Part shown: positions 25,201-38,600 of the stretch, one piece after another
Layout of the letters: each line of letters begins with the position of its first letter
Position numbering within the stretch: the stretch's first letter is position 1
NCBI GenBank assembly: GCA_025642065.1
Contig: JAODUP010000226.1
Location: forward strand, 46,001 to 110,000
Source of the DNA: Paralvinella palmiformis
Taxonomy: Eukaryota > Annelida > Polychaeta > Terebellida > Alvinellidae
Length of the DNA: 64,000 bases
Reading direction: 5' to 3'
Notes under the pieces: model-generated
Database searches by the model: none
Told to the model about the DNA's origin: nothing
Seen by the model: only the letters and a program-made list of their open reading frames with translations
Position numbers and translations under genes: made by a program

Positions 25201-28200
25201 CTTGTCAGACATATATTGTTAATAATAAGATAGGGCCAAGGTATTTATACAGAGTGATGTCATATGACTTGAGAAACAGTAATGCTATTATACGGTTTGA
25301 TTATAACACAGTCCACCATGGAAACAAATCCATCAGATTTGTAGGTGCTATGAAATATGCCGTGTAATGAGCTAAGAGAAACAATGGCTTTTAATCCTTT
25401 TAAACAATTTATTATGGTATGGCAAGGTTCAGCCTGTATATGTTTTAATTGTGAATTTTGTTCTTTAAGGCAAATGTTGTGCTTAATGTTTACTTAACTC
25501 TAGTCTGACTTAACGCCATATAGGTATTTCTAGTCATTCATCTATCAACATATCATTTTCATCTCACATCATCTCATACATTCACGTTTATGATCATTCA
25601 GTTAATAGCTTTCAGCTAATGTTTGTATATATACTTTACTGAGCTTAAATCAATTTTATCCTATCTTATGTGAGCTTAAGTTAATTTATAATGTTTCTTG
25701 TGAGTTGGTAAAATGGAAGCAGCAATATTTATGGAGACTTACCTATTATGATGTATGGACAATTTAAATGTTTATACCACACTGTCAGTAAATGACAGTG
25801 ATGAAGATTATACTTAATGAATCACACTGTCATCTTAAGTTATCACATATAAATTAAAATGGATAGATCTCAAAATATGATCAGAGTTTATTTAAAACTT
25901 TATGATAATACTTTGTTATCATAATATAGAAGCTGTCTTTCCCACCATTGGTAACTGAAATACTACTTTAATCATTTGTTAGCTTTATAAAATGTACTTT
26001 AATTTAGTTTTTCATCAAATAGCAGAATTTAATTTTGACATCAGAAGACAAATAACTTGTTCAGCCATTAAAGCAGCAGTTCACTTTCATTTTATTTGTT
26101 CAGAATGAATACAGATATGTTTACACAAATTATCAATTATATAAAAATATAAACACCATCAACCTCATACATGTATTAAGAAATCCCAGATCAAAATGTG
26201 AGTAAATCAACTATAAGTTGTGTGTGGGCAGCACCATTTTGAAACTAGACAGAGACTCAAAGCTCCAGAAAGCTGATGTCACTGTGCACAGACTGTTTGT
26301 AAGACACAGTTATAACAATATGTGTATAAATAAGGCTCAGCCTAGAATAATTTCAGATTACAAATCTATTTATGAACATTGCAATATTTATTGAAATTCC
26401 TTTAATTGTTTTGTGCTATGATTAGACAAAGCATGTACTTAACTGTGAGATTTAGGTAAATGAACTGACCACTGCTTCAGTTACCAGTTTTACAGTAGGT
26501 CGAGCCCAGGAGCAAGTAACAAGGATGGCTAATCCGGAACATCCGTGACCTGATCCAACATGGAGATGGCTACATGATCATTGTACTCATCAACATCAGA
26601 GCATCTGACTTTTCTCCATATATTCTGACATTTGAGGAAGTCATAATAGTTACTGCTTTCCAGTACTCTGGAATATTTTATTTTATCTGTGATGTCGTGT
26701 ATAGTTCATGTGAAAAATATTATCAGATTTGGGGTTACTTTAATGATAATTACAAGCTTTATTCATATTTTCTGAGAGTTAAATGTTCCTTTAATGTCGA
26801 TGTGTACCACCAAATACTCACCAGTAGTTTATTCGGTTGGATTCCATTTCACTAAATTAACAATAAATGTAATTATATTTATTATTGTTATAGAAAGTCA
26901 GAACATGTCAACGGTGACGGGTACTGACAGTGTATTTGCCAGCAGAGATTCAGGTGTTGCAGCTGTCAGTAATCAAAAACAGGTTGCCGAAGTAGACATA
27001 CTTAAGGTGAGTAAAATGGAATGAATAATAATATAACATTAAGTTGCGTTTCAACGGAAAATAAGAGAAGTTAGAATGAGATTATTTCACGTTTTGAGAC
27101 GAGCTTCCATTACAAATTCTTACATTTATGGGCATCCATACATTTATGTATGGTCATACAGTTACACGATTTCAATTAAACTAAATAGGTATAATTTAGA
27201 TTAGGAGATTGTCAGAAACATAATCTTATATTGAAGACGGATGATGGAAATGGTGTTTTGCAGATAAAAATAAAACCTCATTATCAATGTATTCCTTTTA
27301 CTGACAAACAAAAACCCAGCATGTTAATAAGTGACATTATTATTACCTGGAACTTGTTAGAAACCACTTTTAATAGAAACGGTGGAGCTTGAACCAATGT
27401 CCGCTGAGGATTTGATGAGGGTAGGTAACACACCGACTGTCATGACGACTAATGTTTATTTTTATCATAAAACACTGAGTTTTATCTGAAGTGAATTTCG
27501 TGTGCACTCATTATATATCAGAATAACTGATAATGATCAGATTAAAGCATTAACAGATTTCTTTAGAGAATTTGTGCCCACCTTTGGCTTCACTCTTTAT
27601 AATATTTCGGTCTAAAGCATCTTTGGAAATTCTTGGTACGTAAACCTTGATTTAGAATACGTCTTTATAAGATGTAATACAACCAAACTTGCTGTAACAT
27701 CAGTCTATATATTATGATTCTGTATACAAGACGAATTCATATTTTAGGTTCAATATAAACAATAAGAGGTGAATTATCATGATTGTACTAGTTTAGTATC
27801 ATGTGTGTGTGTGTGGGGGGGGGGTGAACATTGATTTTTATTTAATAACAATATTTAGTTAAATGAATGCAGTACATTACTAATACATGATGTGAGAATC
27901 AACCAAAAAATCAAACATTTTAACACCATTCAATATTATAACATATAGTTATCTTTAGAGCTAATCCTTGCAAGTGAAACTATTTAGTGATAAACCAAAT
28001 ATTGGGAGTAATTATTTCAGGCCCTTCTAAATAAAATTGCTAATTCAGGGTTCCCATGCATCCTGGAAAACTTGGAAAATAATAGATTCATTTTCTTGGT
28101 CCTGGAAATGTCCTGGAATTTTACAAAATCAGGAACTGTCCTGGAAAATATTTAGAAGAAAAAGAGTACTGGTACATATAGTCTTGATATATCATCTCAG

Positions 28201-31200
28201 ATAAAAATTTTAATAATCGATCATACATTGAATAAATATGATATCCTGTTTATTACCTTTAAATCTTGTATAGTTTGTCCTGGAAAAATCCTGGAAATGT
28301 CCTGGAAAATAATAATTCCTTGTCTGTGGGAACAATGTAATTAAAAATGAACTCCTCATCAATACTCAATGAATGTTGAAACTCCATTATTGTGTGGTTC
28401 ATAATTTTATAGATCTTTTTATTTACACTAAATTTATTTTTCCATTTTTCCAAATGGCCTATTATTGAATATGTAAGAATGAACAATTTCAGAGCTGTTG
28501 TTATTGTAATAGCAAATCTTCTATATGCACAAATTGTATTATGTTGGGAAATTATTTTAACCCATATTACTTCAGTCACAATTTACCAGAAAACTGGTTG
28601 TTTTGTCAAAGATTTATTAATCATGGTCAGTAGGTGAGTGAGGATTCTCTGTGATCCTGAAGCTTATCATTGACCTGATTTTAGCATCAGAAACCAGGAA
28701 ATTATTACCAAGATTTACACAGGAACTAGCCCAACACCTATAGTTGAATGACATCTAAATATAAATGGCTGTACATATGATAAACAATGTTGACGAAATG
28801 TGTGATTTGTTGTTGACACAGGATACAGTATTGTTTGGTATTGTGACCTAGATATGTGTATGTCATAGGTATGTCCACATCCTATGTACATCTTAGCTAA
28901 CAAACAATATCTTGTTATCAGCTTTCTCTGTATACTCTAATGACAAACTGATTTCACTGTTAATGATTGGTTAGATTTTTGCGCGTGAACACACACACAC
29001 ACACACAAATAAACAGAGAGAGAGAGAGCAGATAAAGTAAATAATTCTTTGTTTAATTGTGATATGATTTATATATAAAAAAGACTGTTTATTTTTGTTG
29101 ATAATTAATTAACCAGTGTGGCAATTGTTTACTCACATTTTGATATATATTCATTAATGCACATTATTGTCTACATAACAAGAAATTTCTTCTCAAACAT
29201 GGTAAATTATCTATAATACTTCTCAATATACAAAATATGCTGTCTACCTTCAGAGTAACAGACTTACAGAGTAATATTATATTATAGTAGTACGTATTAG
29301 TCATGTGTAATATATATTGGGTATGATTGTTCTCATTCTATAATATCATCTGTTTACTTCCAGAGTGAAGCACTGAAGAAGAACCTCGTCATAATGGAGC
29401 GAGTTGTAAACCTGAATACATACCAACCAAAACAAGCCCAATATAGGGGATATGACATTATTACAGGTAATGATTATACAGGTGATAAACCATAGTATAC
29501 AGTAAGTGTCGATACTACGATATCTATTTTATTATCATACATACAATCACGTGATCATTGTGGAGGGGGAGACTGTAAATGGTCTCATTGTAATGTAACT
29601 GAATCCTAATGTTAGATAAATATTTGATATAATTATAACGATGTATTGCATTATGACAGATGATTGACATCTAATCAGATCCCTTGTTTGACAAAATGTT
29701 TGTTTCATTAATAGTGCTCCTCTTTTTTTGATAACAACAATTATTTAAGACAGTTTTGTTGTAAAAGAATATAAAATATTTAGTCTTCCAAAAGGTACGT
29801 TATGATATGGGGGGGGGAACGTTTCTTATTGGGTCATCACGACCCTGACAGTATAGTTATCAATCTTCCACATCATTATTTTATATTCATTTTTTATAAA
29901 TGTATTCAGACTGATATTTCAATACTTTGCGTACCAGCGCCATTGTGATATATTATATGTGATGTAGAGAAATGCAATGCAAAGTTTTGCAGTAATTCCT
30001 TAATTTACACACATACAAATGTACATGCACACACACACACGCACACACGCACGTGCACACACACACTTGTCAATGTGTTATTGCCTTAAACTGCAAACAA
30101 AATTAAATTTTAATCCATGATAAAGAATTCCTTTTTGACTGTTGCTGTATCATAATGTTTAGAAAATGAATGAATTTACTGGGAATATTTTTATTATGTT
30201 TGTCAATAAACTATTGTCATGTCAACTGTGACTATATTAGAAATATTTGATGAAATGTGTAGACTAGTGATTATAAACACATCACAAAGGCAAGAAAACC
30301 ATGGTCAATTAATAATTGATGGTCCTTTACTGTGTTAGAAAGATATCTTTTTATAAATTATATAATTTGTTAACGGACACAAACTGTTTGAATATTCTTA
30401 CTCACAGAGTTATGTTATCACATTAGATACAGATCATATTTATTAATAAATTAATTAACAGGTGAACGAGCTTAGAAATCTGTCTTTTGTCTACTTTTTA
30501 GCCATAGTCAAAGCCTCGTTAAAATAGTTTATACCTGAAGTATTAAATTTAGTGCTCTTAACAGTTAAAACAACTTTTGGCCAATATGTTATCACTGGAT
30601 TAAACAATGTTATGATTTTGACACAATCTAATATTGACAGGTGATACTATATGTGGGTGAAAATGTTTTATTATTTGTACCAGTGCCTTCATGTGTATTT
30701 TAATTCATTTATATTTAATCATAATACAATTAGAATTTAAATTCATATTAACTCTTATTTTGCTGGTTTTGCTGTCAGAAGTTATGTAGAGTAGACACCT
30801 TTCTTTAAATTATTTCTTTGTGATTGTATGTTTCCAGTCCTGCAAAAATGTGTCCTTAACTTGACAGTATATGACTATTTAGTGTTTTGTTTTGATTTGC
30901 TTTTAATACAAAACTAGATTAGTTAAAGCTATTTCAATCATAGTTTTCTTTTTGGGATGTTACAATGCAGGTCTGTGTAAAGAATATAGTTACCTCGGCT
31001 GGTATATTTTACGCAGACTGTTCAAGGAAAATGTATTGATTTCATTATTATATTACCATTGTTTTGTACATTGCACATAATTAAAAGAAAACATGTTCAG
31101 TGATATCCTTTAAAACAGTTTTCATGTTGTGGCATTTTCACACCTGGAATAGGTGAAGCTAAACTTATAAAACTGTTTTTGTTGTTATTATAATAATTAT

Positions 31201-34200
31201 TAGAAATGTTCCATTAAAATGTGTTAACTTGCTTAAAACTGAGTACATTTACAAATTAAAAAAACAGCTAGCATCTGTTTAATTGCTTACTAAACGTGTG
31301 TGTGTGTGTGTATATCCGTGTGTGCTGATGCATGCACACGCATGCTCACACATGCGTATGCCAACACCTCAACTAATTATCATATGGCATAGGAATGATA
31401 TTGTAATGTAAAATATGAAGCTCTTTTCTAAATCATAGAAATTAGAATTCCAAAAGATCATGAAGCCATCCTGTCTGATTTCTGAATGTTCTGATAGTAT
31501 AGCGTTTAGAATACTGTGCTACAAACCTGTAGTTTAGTGTTTAAATTCCAATCATGCCTGTGTTTGTGGGATATTTTACTTTATCGGTCTTTAAACAGAT
31601 GTCCTAAAGCTCAATACACTACAGGTTGGGGATACAAATCCAGCTAACACCAGTGTTTGTCATATTTGTTACCCTTGACACACGCTAGTCAATCATATGT
31701 CCCAGATGTGAACTAAACAACTCAACATCAATTCACTCAATCACTCATTCTCACTCATTCTTGCCTCGCTTTTAGCTTCATCAGACTATGGTTCATTTCA
31801 ATATTCAAGCCTTTTAGGTTGTCGAGATGCTTCAGTGTTCATAAAACAATAAATATTTCACAAACATACATAATACTATTACTTGACTGGTGTGAGTTCT
31901 ATTATTTACTAAGACATTATGACTTATAGCTTCTTTATTTTTATTTATAAAGACACATCAGATAAGGATACAGGAGATACTACTGAACAAGAACAACAGT
32001 CACTAGTTAGTAGAAAGAAGAAAGAGGCACCAGCTGTTGCTATAACAGACATGGGTCCTAACTTAGATAGGCTCTGGGCATATCAAGCTCCAATTAGTAA
32101 AGGAAGGAATGTCAGCTGTATAGCATGGAATAAAGTTAATTCAGTAAGAAATCTCTCTCTCTCTCTCTGTATGTGTTTGCATGTGTGCGTGCATGCGTGT
32201 GTGTGTATGTGTAATTTATCATATGATATGGTTACTATTTATCACCATCCTTAGACCTGTTGTACATTATAATGAACATTTTATCTGATATTAAATAATT
32301 TCTAAATAAATTAAAATAAATTGATCTAAACAAAAATACTTATTTTTTAATATTTTATTATTTGAATACAGGATTTGCTGGCAGTTGGCTATGGACAATT
32401 TGAATTCACCAATCAAAAAGGAGGATTAGTTTGTTGCTGGTCCCTGAAGAACCCTGAGGTTATAATTAATAATAAACAGATGATTAAAGTATTTATGAAT
32501 GTGTTTTATTTGACTAATTACTATTGCTGGTAATTAATTAATTATGTGATGATATTTTCAGTATCCTGAGAGGTGTTATACAACTCCAGCCGGTGTAACA
32601 GCATTAGACTTCAGCAAAGCACATCCTAATCTTTTGTCAGTTAGTATAGCTCTTATTTATATTATGACACATTGTTATTATTAATAATAATAATAATAAT
32701 AATTAATATTAGCTTTACAACACATATTCCTTCAGTGTTTTGATTATGATTGTTGTTAATATCTCCACATATAAATATCATTGGTTTATCCTAGGTGGGC
32801 TTGTATGATGGTACGGTGGCTATATATAATGTGAGAAGAACAGAAAATGAGACAGTGTTAGACAGCTTGTAAGTTATATTGTCAAAGAATAGGAAAAAGT
32901 GTATGATTTGTTAAGTTTCTGAAGTGAAAATACTCCCTGAAAAATAACAAACATACACACACTGACATACAAACAGAGCGAGAGAGAGAGCTGATGTACG
33001 AGTGTACGGTTTTGACGATGTGATTTAGTAGGTTCCTAGATTTTGTTTATGTTGAAATCGATCTTGGTTTGTGTTGTTACTTACAATGATTAAACACAAC
33101 TTTCATCTTCCCTAGATTCTAACCATCTTCTGCGAACTAATAGCTTGGAAATACAATATATCAATAACTGTGTATGCTTAATAACTAATATACTTCCATT
33201 ACACATCTCGTTAAAGATCCTTAAACAAACCTTTTCGGATCAGTTAACTCATCCTCTTTGTTACATTATAAATACTGTAGAATAGATGTCAATATTGTGT
33301 CTGATTCAATTCAGCTTTTCGTTTTCTGACCATAATATTTCTTTATCATTCTCCAACATGTTTTCCATTCTTTTTAATTTTTATACGTATTATAACCTTA
33401 TGTATATGGACGGGTCTGCCAATGTTATCATATAACCTCATGTATACGGATCTGCCAATGCTATCAAATGTTGTGTAAATATTTAAGTATTTTGTGGTAC
33501 CCTCCCCCCCCCCCTACACTCTGTTCATTAGTTGGTGTATCCCAGTCTAGCTTTCTTCCCCTAAACAGTCAAACATATCCTATCAGTTTTTATAGTTGAT
33601 GGAGTTGACCTGAAACTAGTATTGAGCTGCTACAAGTACAAGACACCTGGACTTGAGAATACCAGAATGGCTGATCCATCTTAAAATGTTAGGTAAATGA
33701 TGCAGAATCATTTACAACAAGCTTCAGAGGTCTAGAAATGGTTTGTTAATGACTTCATTTAGTATATACCCCACACCACACCCAGAAAAATACTTATACT
33801 ATGTGACCTAAACATGAATGTCGGAAGGTTTGTTGTCTACTTGTGTTAACAATCCTACCAACAGTAAACAGGTTGCTATCTGAGAGGGTAATTATTAGTA
33901 ACTTTGGTACCTCTATCCAGGAAAGACATGAGAACAGCTGATGAGGACCAGTAAGTATCATGTTTTATCTTTGTATCGGTGCTGAAGCCCATCGCATGTC
34001 AATCCGTTGTTTATGTGTGTGCTGTACGATTTGTTATTGTCCACATACAATGAGTAAATACAATTTTTATGGTAATTAGTTCTAACATAAGGTATTCAGT
34101 TAGCTCACGATACTTTTGAGTTAGTTACATTCGGGAAGGCGGGTCACATTATCATTGTGATAAAACTAATAATGATCATCCAGACCAAAGTTTAGTATTG

Positions 34201-35618
34201 TGGTGATGGGTAACAGCTGACATATAATATGTCAGTGACATTAGAGCAAGTTTATATTAAATGGATTTATGCACTGATTATTTCTTTTTTGTTTATGTAG
34301 TAACTTATTGACAATGTAGATGTTAAGAAATAGATGCAATGTTTGGTTTGGTATTTTGTGGGTTGTACAGGGTTTTACTTTTTTACCATTTAATAATAAA
34401 GTTTTGGTTAGACACCTGTATGTTGTATACAGTGGAGTGATTAGATTTAGATAGAGCACAGTAAAGAAGATTTGATTAAATGGAGCACAAAAAGCTGCAC
34501 TATATTTGTTCTCATTACAGCACAATCCTTCTGTTATATCCCAATATTTGAAATTAGATTTGGTTTAGTATTAAGGGAATAAGCTTCATGGAAAATGAGA
34601 AAATAAAAACATTTTGTTTGGGAGTAGAACCTGCAATTATTAACAGTAGTCATAAGAGGGGGATTGTTACTTTAATAAATTCCAGTGTGATTATGTTTTC
34701 AGCCATAATTTTAGAATACAGGTAAAACTCGGATTATGTGATGTTTTGAGTCCAAAGAATACCAAGCAGGATATAGCCAAATCTTATTGTCATCATATTA
34801 TGAAAACAAGTTATATTACATTATAATTATGTTATGACTGTCATACACCATAATAGGAAGAAAACAATTATTTATGAAAATGTATGAAAAAAAATTTAAT
34901 GCCAAAATTAATATACAGATGATGAGTAATAACGTGATATCACTCTTAATTGATGTTTATAATGTTGGAATCATTCTTTATTGGTTTTTTTAATGTTTAG
35001 TATCACATGTAATTTACCATGATATTATAAAATGTAAAATGAACAATATCATTAGCCAGAAACACGACACAATATTATTTTGATATAATTTTGCTACAAT
35101 CTACCTTATTAACCAAATCACTGAAATATTTGAGCGCCATTGCAACATATAGAAAATCACAATTTAATGAAACATGGAAAGAATTTTACCTGTAGTCATC
35201 TTTGCAAAAACAATTTAAACCTTTTTATGGTTGTTTGCAATAATAAAGTTATTCTTCATAATTTATATACTTTTATATTCTGTATGTCATATATGTTTGT
35301 ATGTGTTGTGATAGATGTAAATATAATGTAAGTAATGAACCCTGCCTTGAATTTTAGATAATGGCTAAAAAGAGGCTTAGTACATTATATAGATTATCAT
35401 ACTGACTCATACATATTAATATACTCATTATTTATGTACCGGTAAATATAGTGTACTTATCATAACTGTAATTAAGAGCACCAAAAACACAGTTGTTGAA
35501 TTGGTCGTTTTAAGGGATGTCATAAAGTGACATTAATACATTAGTTATAATATAAGTAAGTAGCCAGTTACGGCTATCTAGTTTGTGACATTTTAATGAC
35601 ATAAACTTAAATTAACAT

Positions 35619-35657
<39 letters not shown>

Positions 35658-38600
35658 AATGTCATTAAAATATTATTTGTTTTTATCATGTTATGGTGAT
35701 GACAATACAGCCCCAGAAGAGACAAGTTATGGGTATGGTGTATATGACATATTACATGCACTCTAAGCACATAATGTATGTGCATGATTATGTCCTATCT
35801 CTAATAACTGTCACTTGTGTCACACTTTACTGTATATTAAATTATATATTATTGATGTTGATACTAGTTGTGATATCAACAATACTCTGACATAGTCAAC
35901 ACAAACTGTTAAACATAGCAGCAACAGCTGTCAGCTTCTCTTTTTTAAACCAATTTATAGATCTGTCTTCTTCTGGTCATCTACTTTTCACATTAATATC
36001 TATATAATATTCTAAATGGAAGCATTCCGTTATCAACTCGTTTTTGTTTATTTGTTATGTTTTCACTTTGTAGTTAACCATCTTTCTCTTATCACTTGTT
36101 CTCGTCATTAATACAATAAAAGATAACAATCCTATTATCTTATACTTTCAGCGATTTATATAGTCGTACCTTGAGTGTTTCAGAAAAGAAAGTAGAATTA
36201 TTAAGATTGTCACATATAATCAGAGATCATGTTACTGTTACAGTGAATCTAGTGGTAAGCATACAGGTCCCGTATGGCAGCTGAGGTGGATTGAGAAGGA
36301 GAGAGGTTCTGGTGAAGAGAGGATGGAGGTACTGGTCTCCATCTCAACAGATGGTCGTGTCACGCAATGGTCAATAAGGAAAGGTTTTGAGAGTAGTGGT
36401 AAGTGGTTAATGATTGTTACTAGATCAGGTTTTATATATTATCATACTAATATCCAAGAATTATGTAATCAGTCTTATTTTCGGTTAAATTTGGGTCCCC
36501 ATTTCTTTGGTTTGTGTTGTAGTGTACTATTTGTCCATTAATCATTTTTCGTGTACATACAAAAGAGAAAGATCTGTCACAGTAATAAAAATCGGTGTAT
36601 TGTCAGTCCTCTCAGTAATTAGTTGTGATTCATATGAAGAAATATGTCATCTTTGTGCTTCAAATGATCAGATACAAACCACAATAATTGACATTCATCG
36701 TAAACCAGATTTTTAATGGTCACAGTCAGCTGATCACTGCTCACATGGTCCTGTCGGTAATGTAGTGTATTGCATAAATTCATGGACTTAAAATAACATC
36801 GCAGTATTGCCTGTCTATGGTCAACATTTCCTTCATCCAGAAATGACTTCATCCACTATAATCTTTTCTTTATAAAGTAAATCCTCACTCTTATGTCTCA
36901 AGATGTGGCAACATCAGAGTACAGTCAGGCCCCATTATAACACAGTCGTTAGGGTCCACAACCCGTCGACCGTGTTGTAGGTGGACCGCGAAGCAACACA
37001 AGCGCTATCAGGGTGGGGGATAATATAAATGTTACCTCAGTGTTTGTGTGGAAAATAAACTGTTTCTGCAAATTTGGCTAAAAAAATAGCAGCCATCATG
37101 GATTGGTGATATTCATCTGCCAGAAATAGTGCATGTTTTACAGATGAAATTAGCAACTATATGAACCAATAAATTAACGTTTATATGTGGATGTGTGCAA
37201 ATAAACGTCTGTGTTTTGTAACGAAAACATAATATTTTATTGAACAATTTTATAGAACATAAATTTAGTGTGTGGTGTCACACAATAAATGAGTGTTGTG
37301 ATTGGGCTGTTTGTTTGGCTGATTGACCCAAGGTCATGTGTAATTAAGTTTGTGCTTAATAAATGTACATTGTGGCCAAGGTTGTGTGTAATTAAGTTTG
37401 TGCTCAATAAATGGCTATGTTTTTTTAATGTGTAAATTACAAACTGTGAAAATGCATTCAAATTATGTCTATATTTGGTTTTATTGGTCATTACAGATTT
37501 TATGCCATTTCACATAAAAATACTCTGTTGTGGATTCCATGATTCAGGGTCCAAGGTCTGATTGTGTTATATCTGATTTTGTGTTATAATGGGGCCTGAC
37601 TGTATAAACAAATTAATAACTGATTCAAGAGCCAACAACTGGATAACATTTCTCTAGGAGGGGGGTACATACGATGGTCCAATAACAGAGGTGGTTTAAG
37701 GCAGGTCTCATTGACTGTAATGAAAGGAATTAATTTATTGGAGGGCCCACTTGTTAATGGTTTTTAGAGAGAGGTTTTTAGAGTGTTGCTAATTCCAGGT
37801 TGGGGTTTAAATACTAGTGTTACTTGTGTTACCCAGCAATCATATGTCCCAGTTATGACCTGTCCCGAGGCTATAAGCAAACTGTCCACTCATTTTCAAT
37901 AAAGATAATAATGTAATATTTATATAACACAACATTCAATTATGTTGTTCTGGGCTGGGTGCTTTACATAATATTATTATCCCTGACTCAGAGATCTACT
38001 TCAATCCAGCACCTACCTCAACTCCCAAAGGAGCATACAATGGATGCTAACATTATTTTTGTCCATATTGTGTTGATTTATTATTCTGTTTTGCTTTTGT
38101 TGTGGTTAGTTTTATCAATAATTTAATAACAAGCATATATTACTACATTTATAATGATATTTTAAATACTGTAATTTCTAAATAATGTTGGTTTGAGTTG
38201 AATTATTAAAAATCTTACTGGACTGTTGTTTCCATATTTGGTGCTTAAAATGCTGAAAAGTGGATTATATCAGCTGAGAACTTAATTCTCAATTTTAATG
38301 CATTTTTGTAACGTGATAAAACTGTTAGATTTGTAACATATAGCTTGTAAACACTTAAAAGTAATCTTTTTATATATATTGTAGTGTGCTATAGATTTTT
38401 TAAAGTAATTTATTATTAACTGATTATATTCACATCTACAGAACTTGACATTTTGTTTGTGTGTGTGTGTGTGTGTGTGTATGTGTGTGTGTGTGTGCTT
38501 GTGTGCACTCACACACACATACACACACACACACACACATAACTACTTGAAAACAGACATAAATGGATGTTCCAATGGTCCAGTGGTTAAAATTGTTTCC

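Noticed and set aside
36152..36254. Alternative upstream 3' splice site (TACTTTCAG) before DNAI4 exon 16
   Set aside because: It opens a different frame from the conserved ESSGKHTGPVWQ sequence and would need a donor inside exon 16. The acceptor at 36243 gives the conserved protein.
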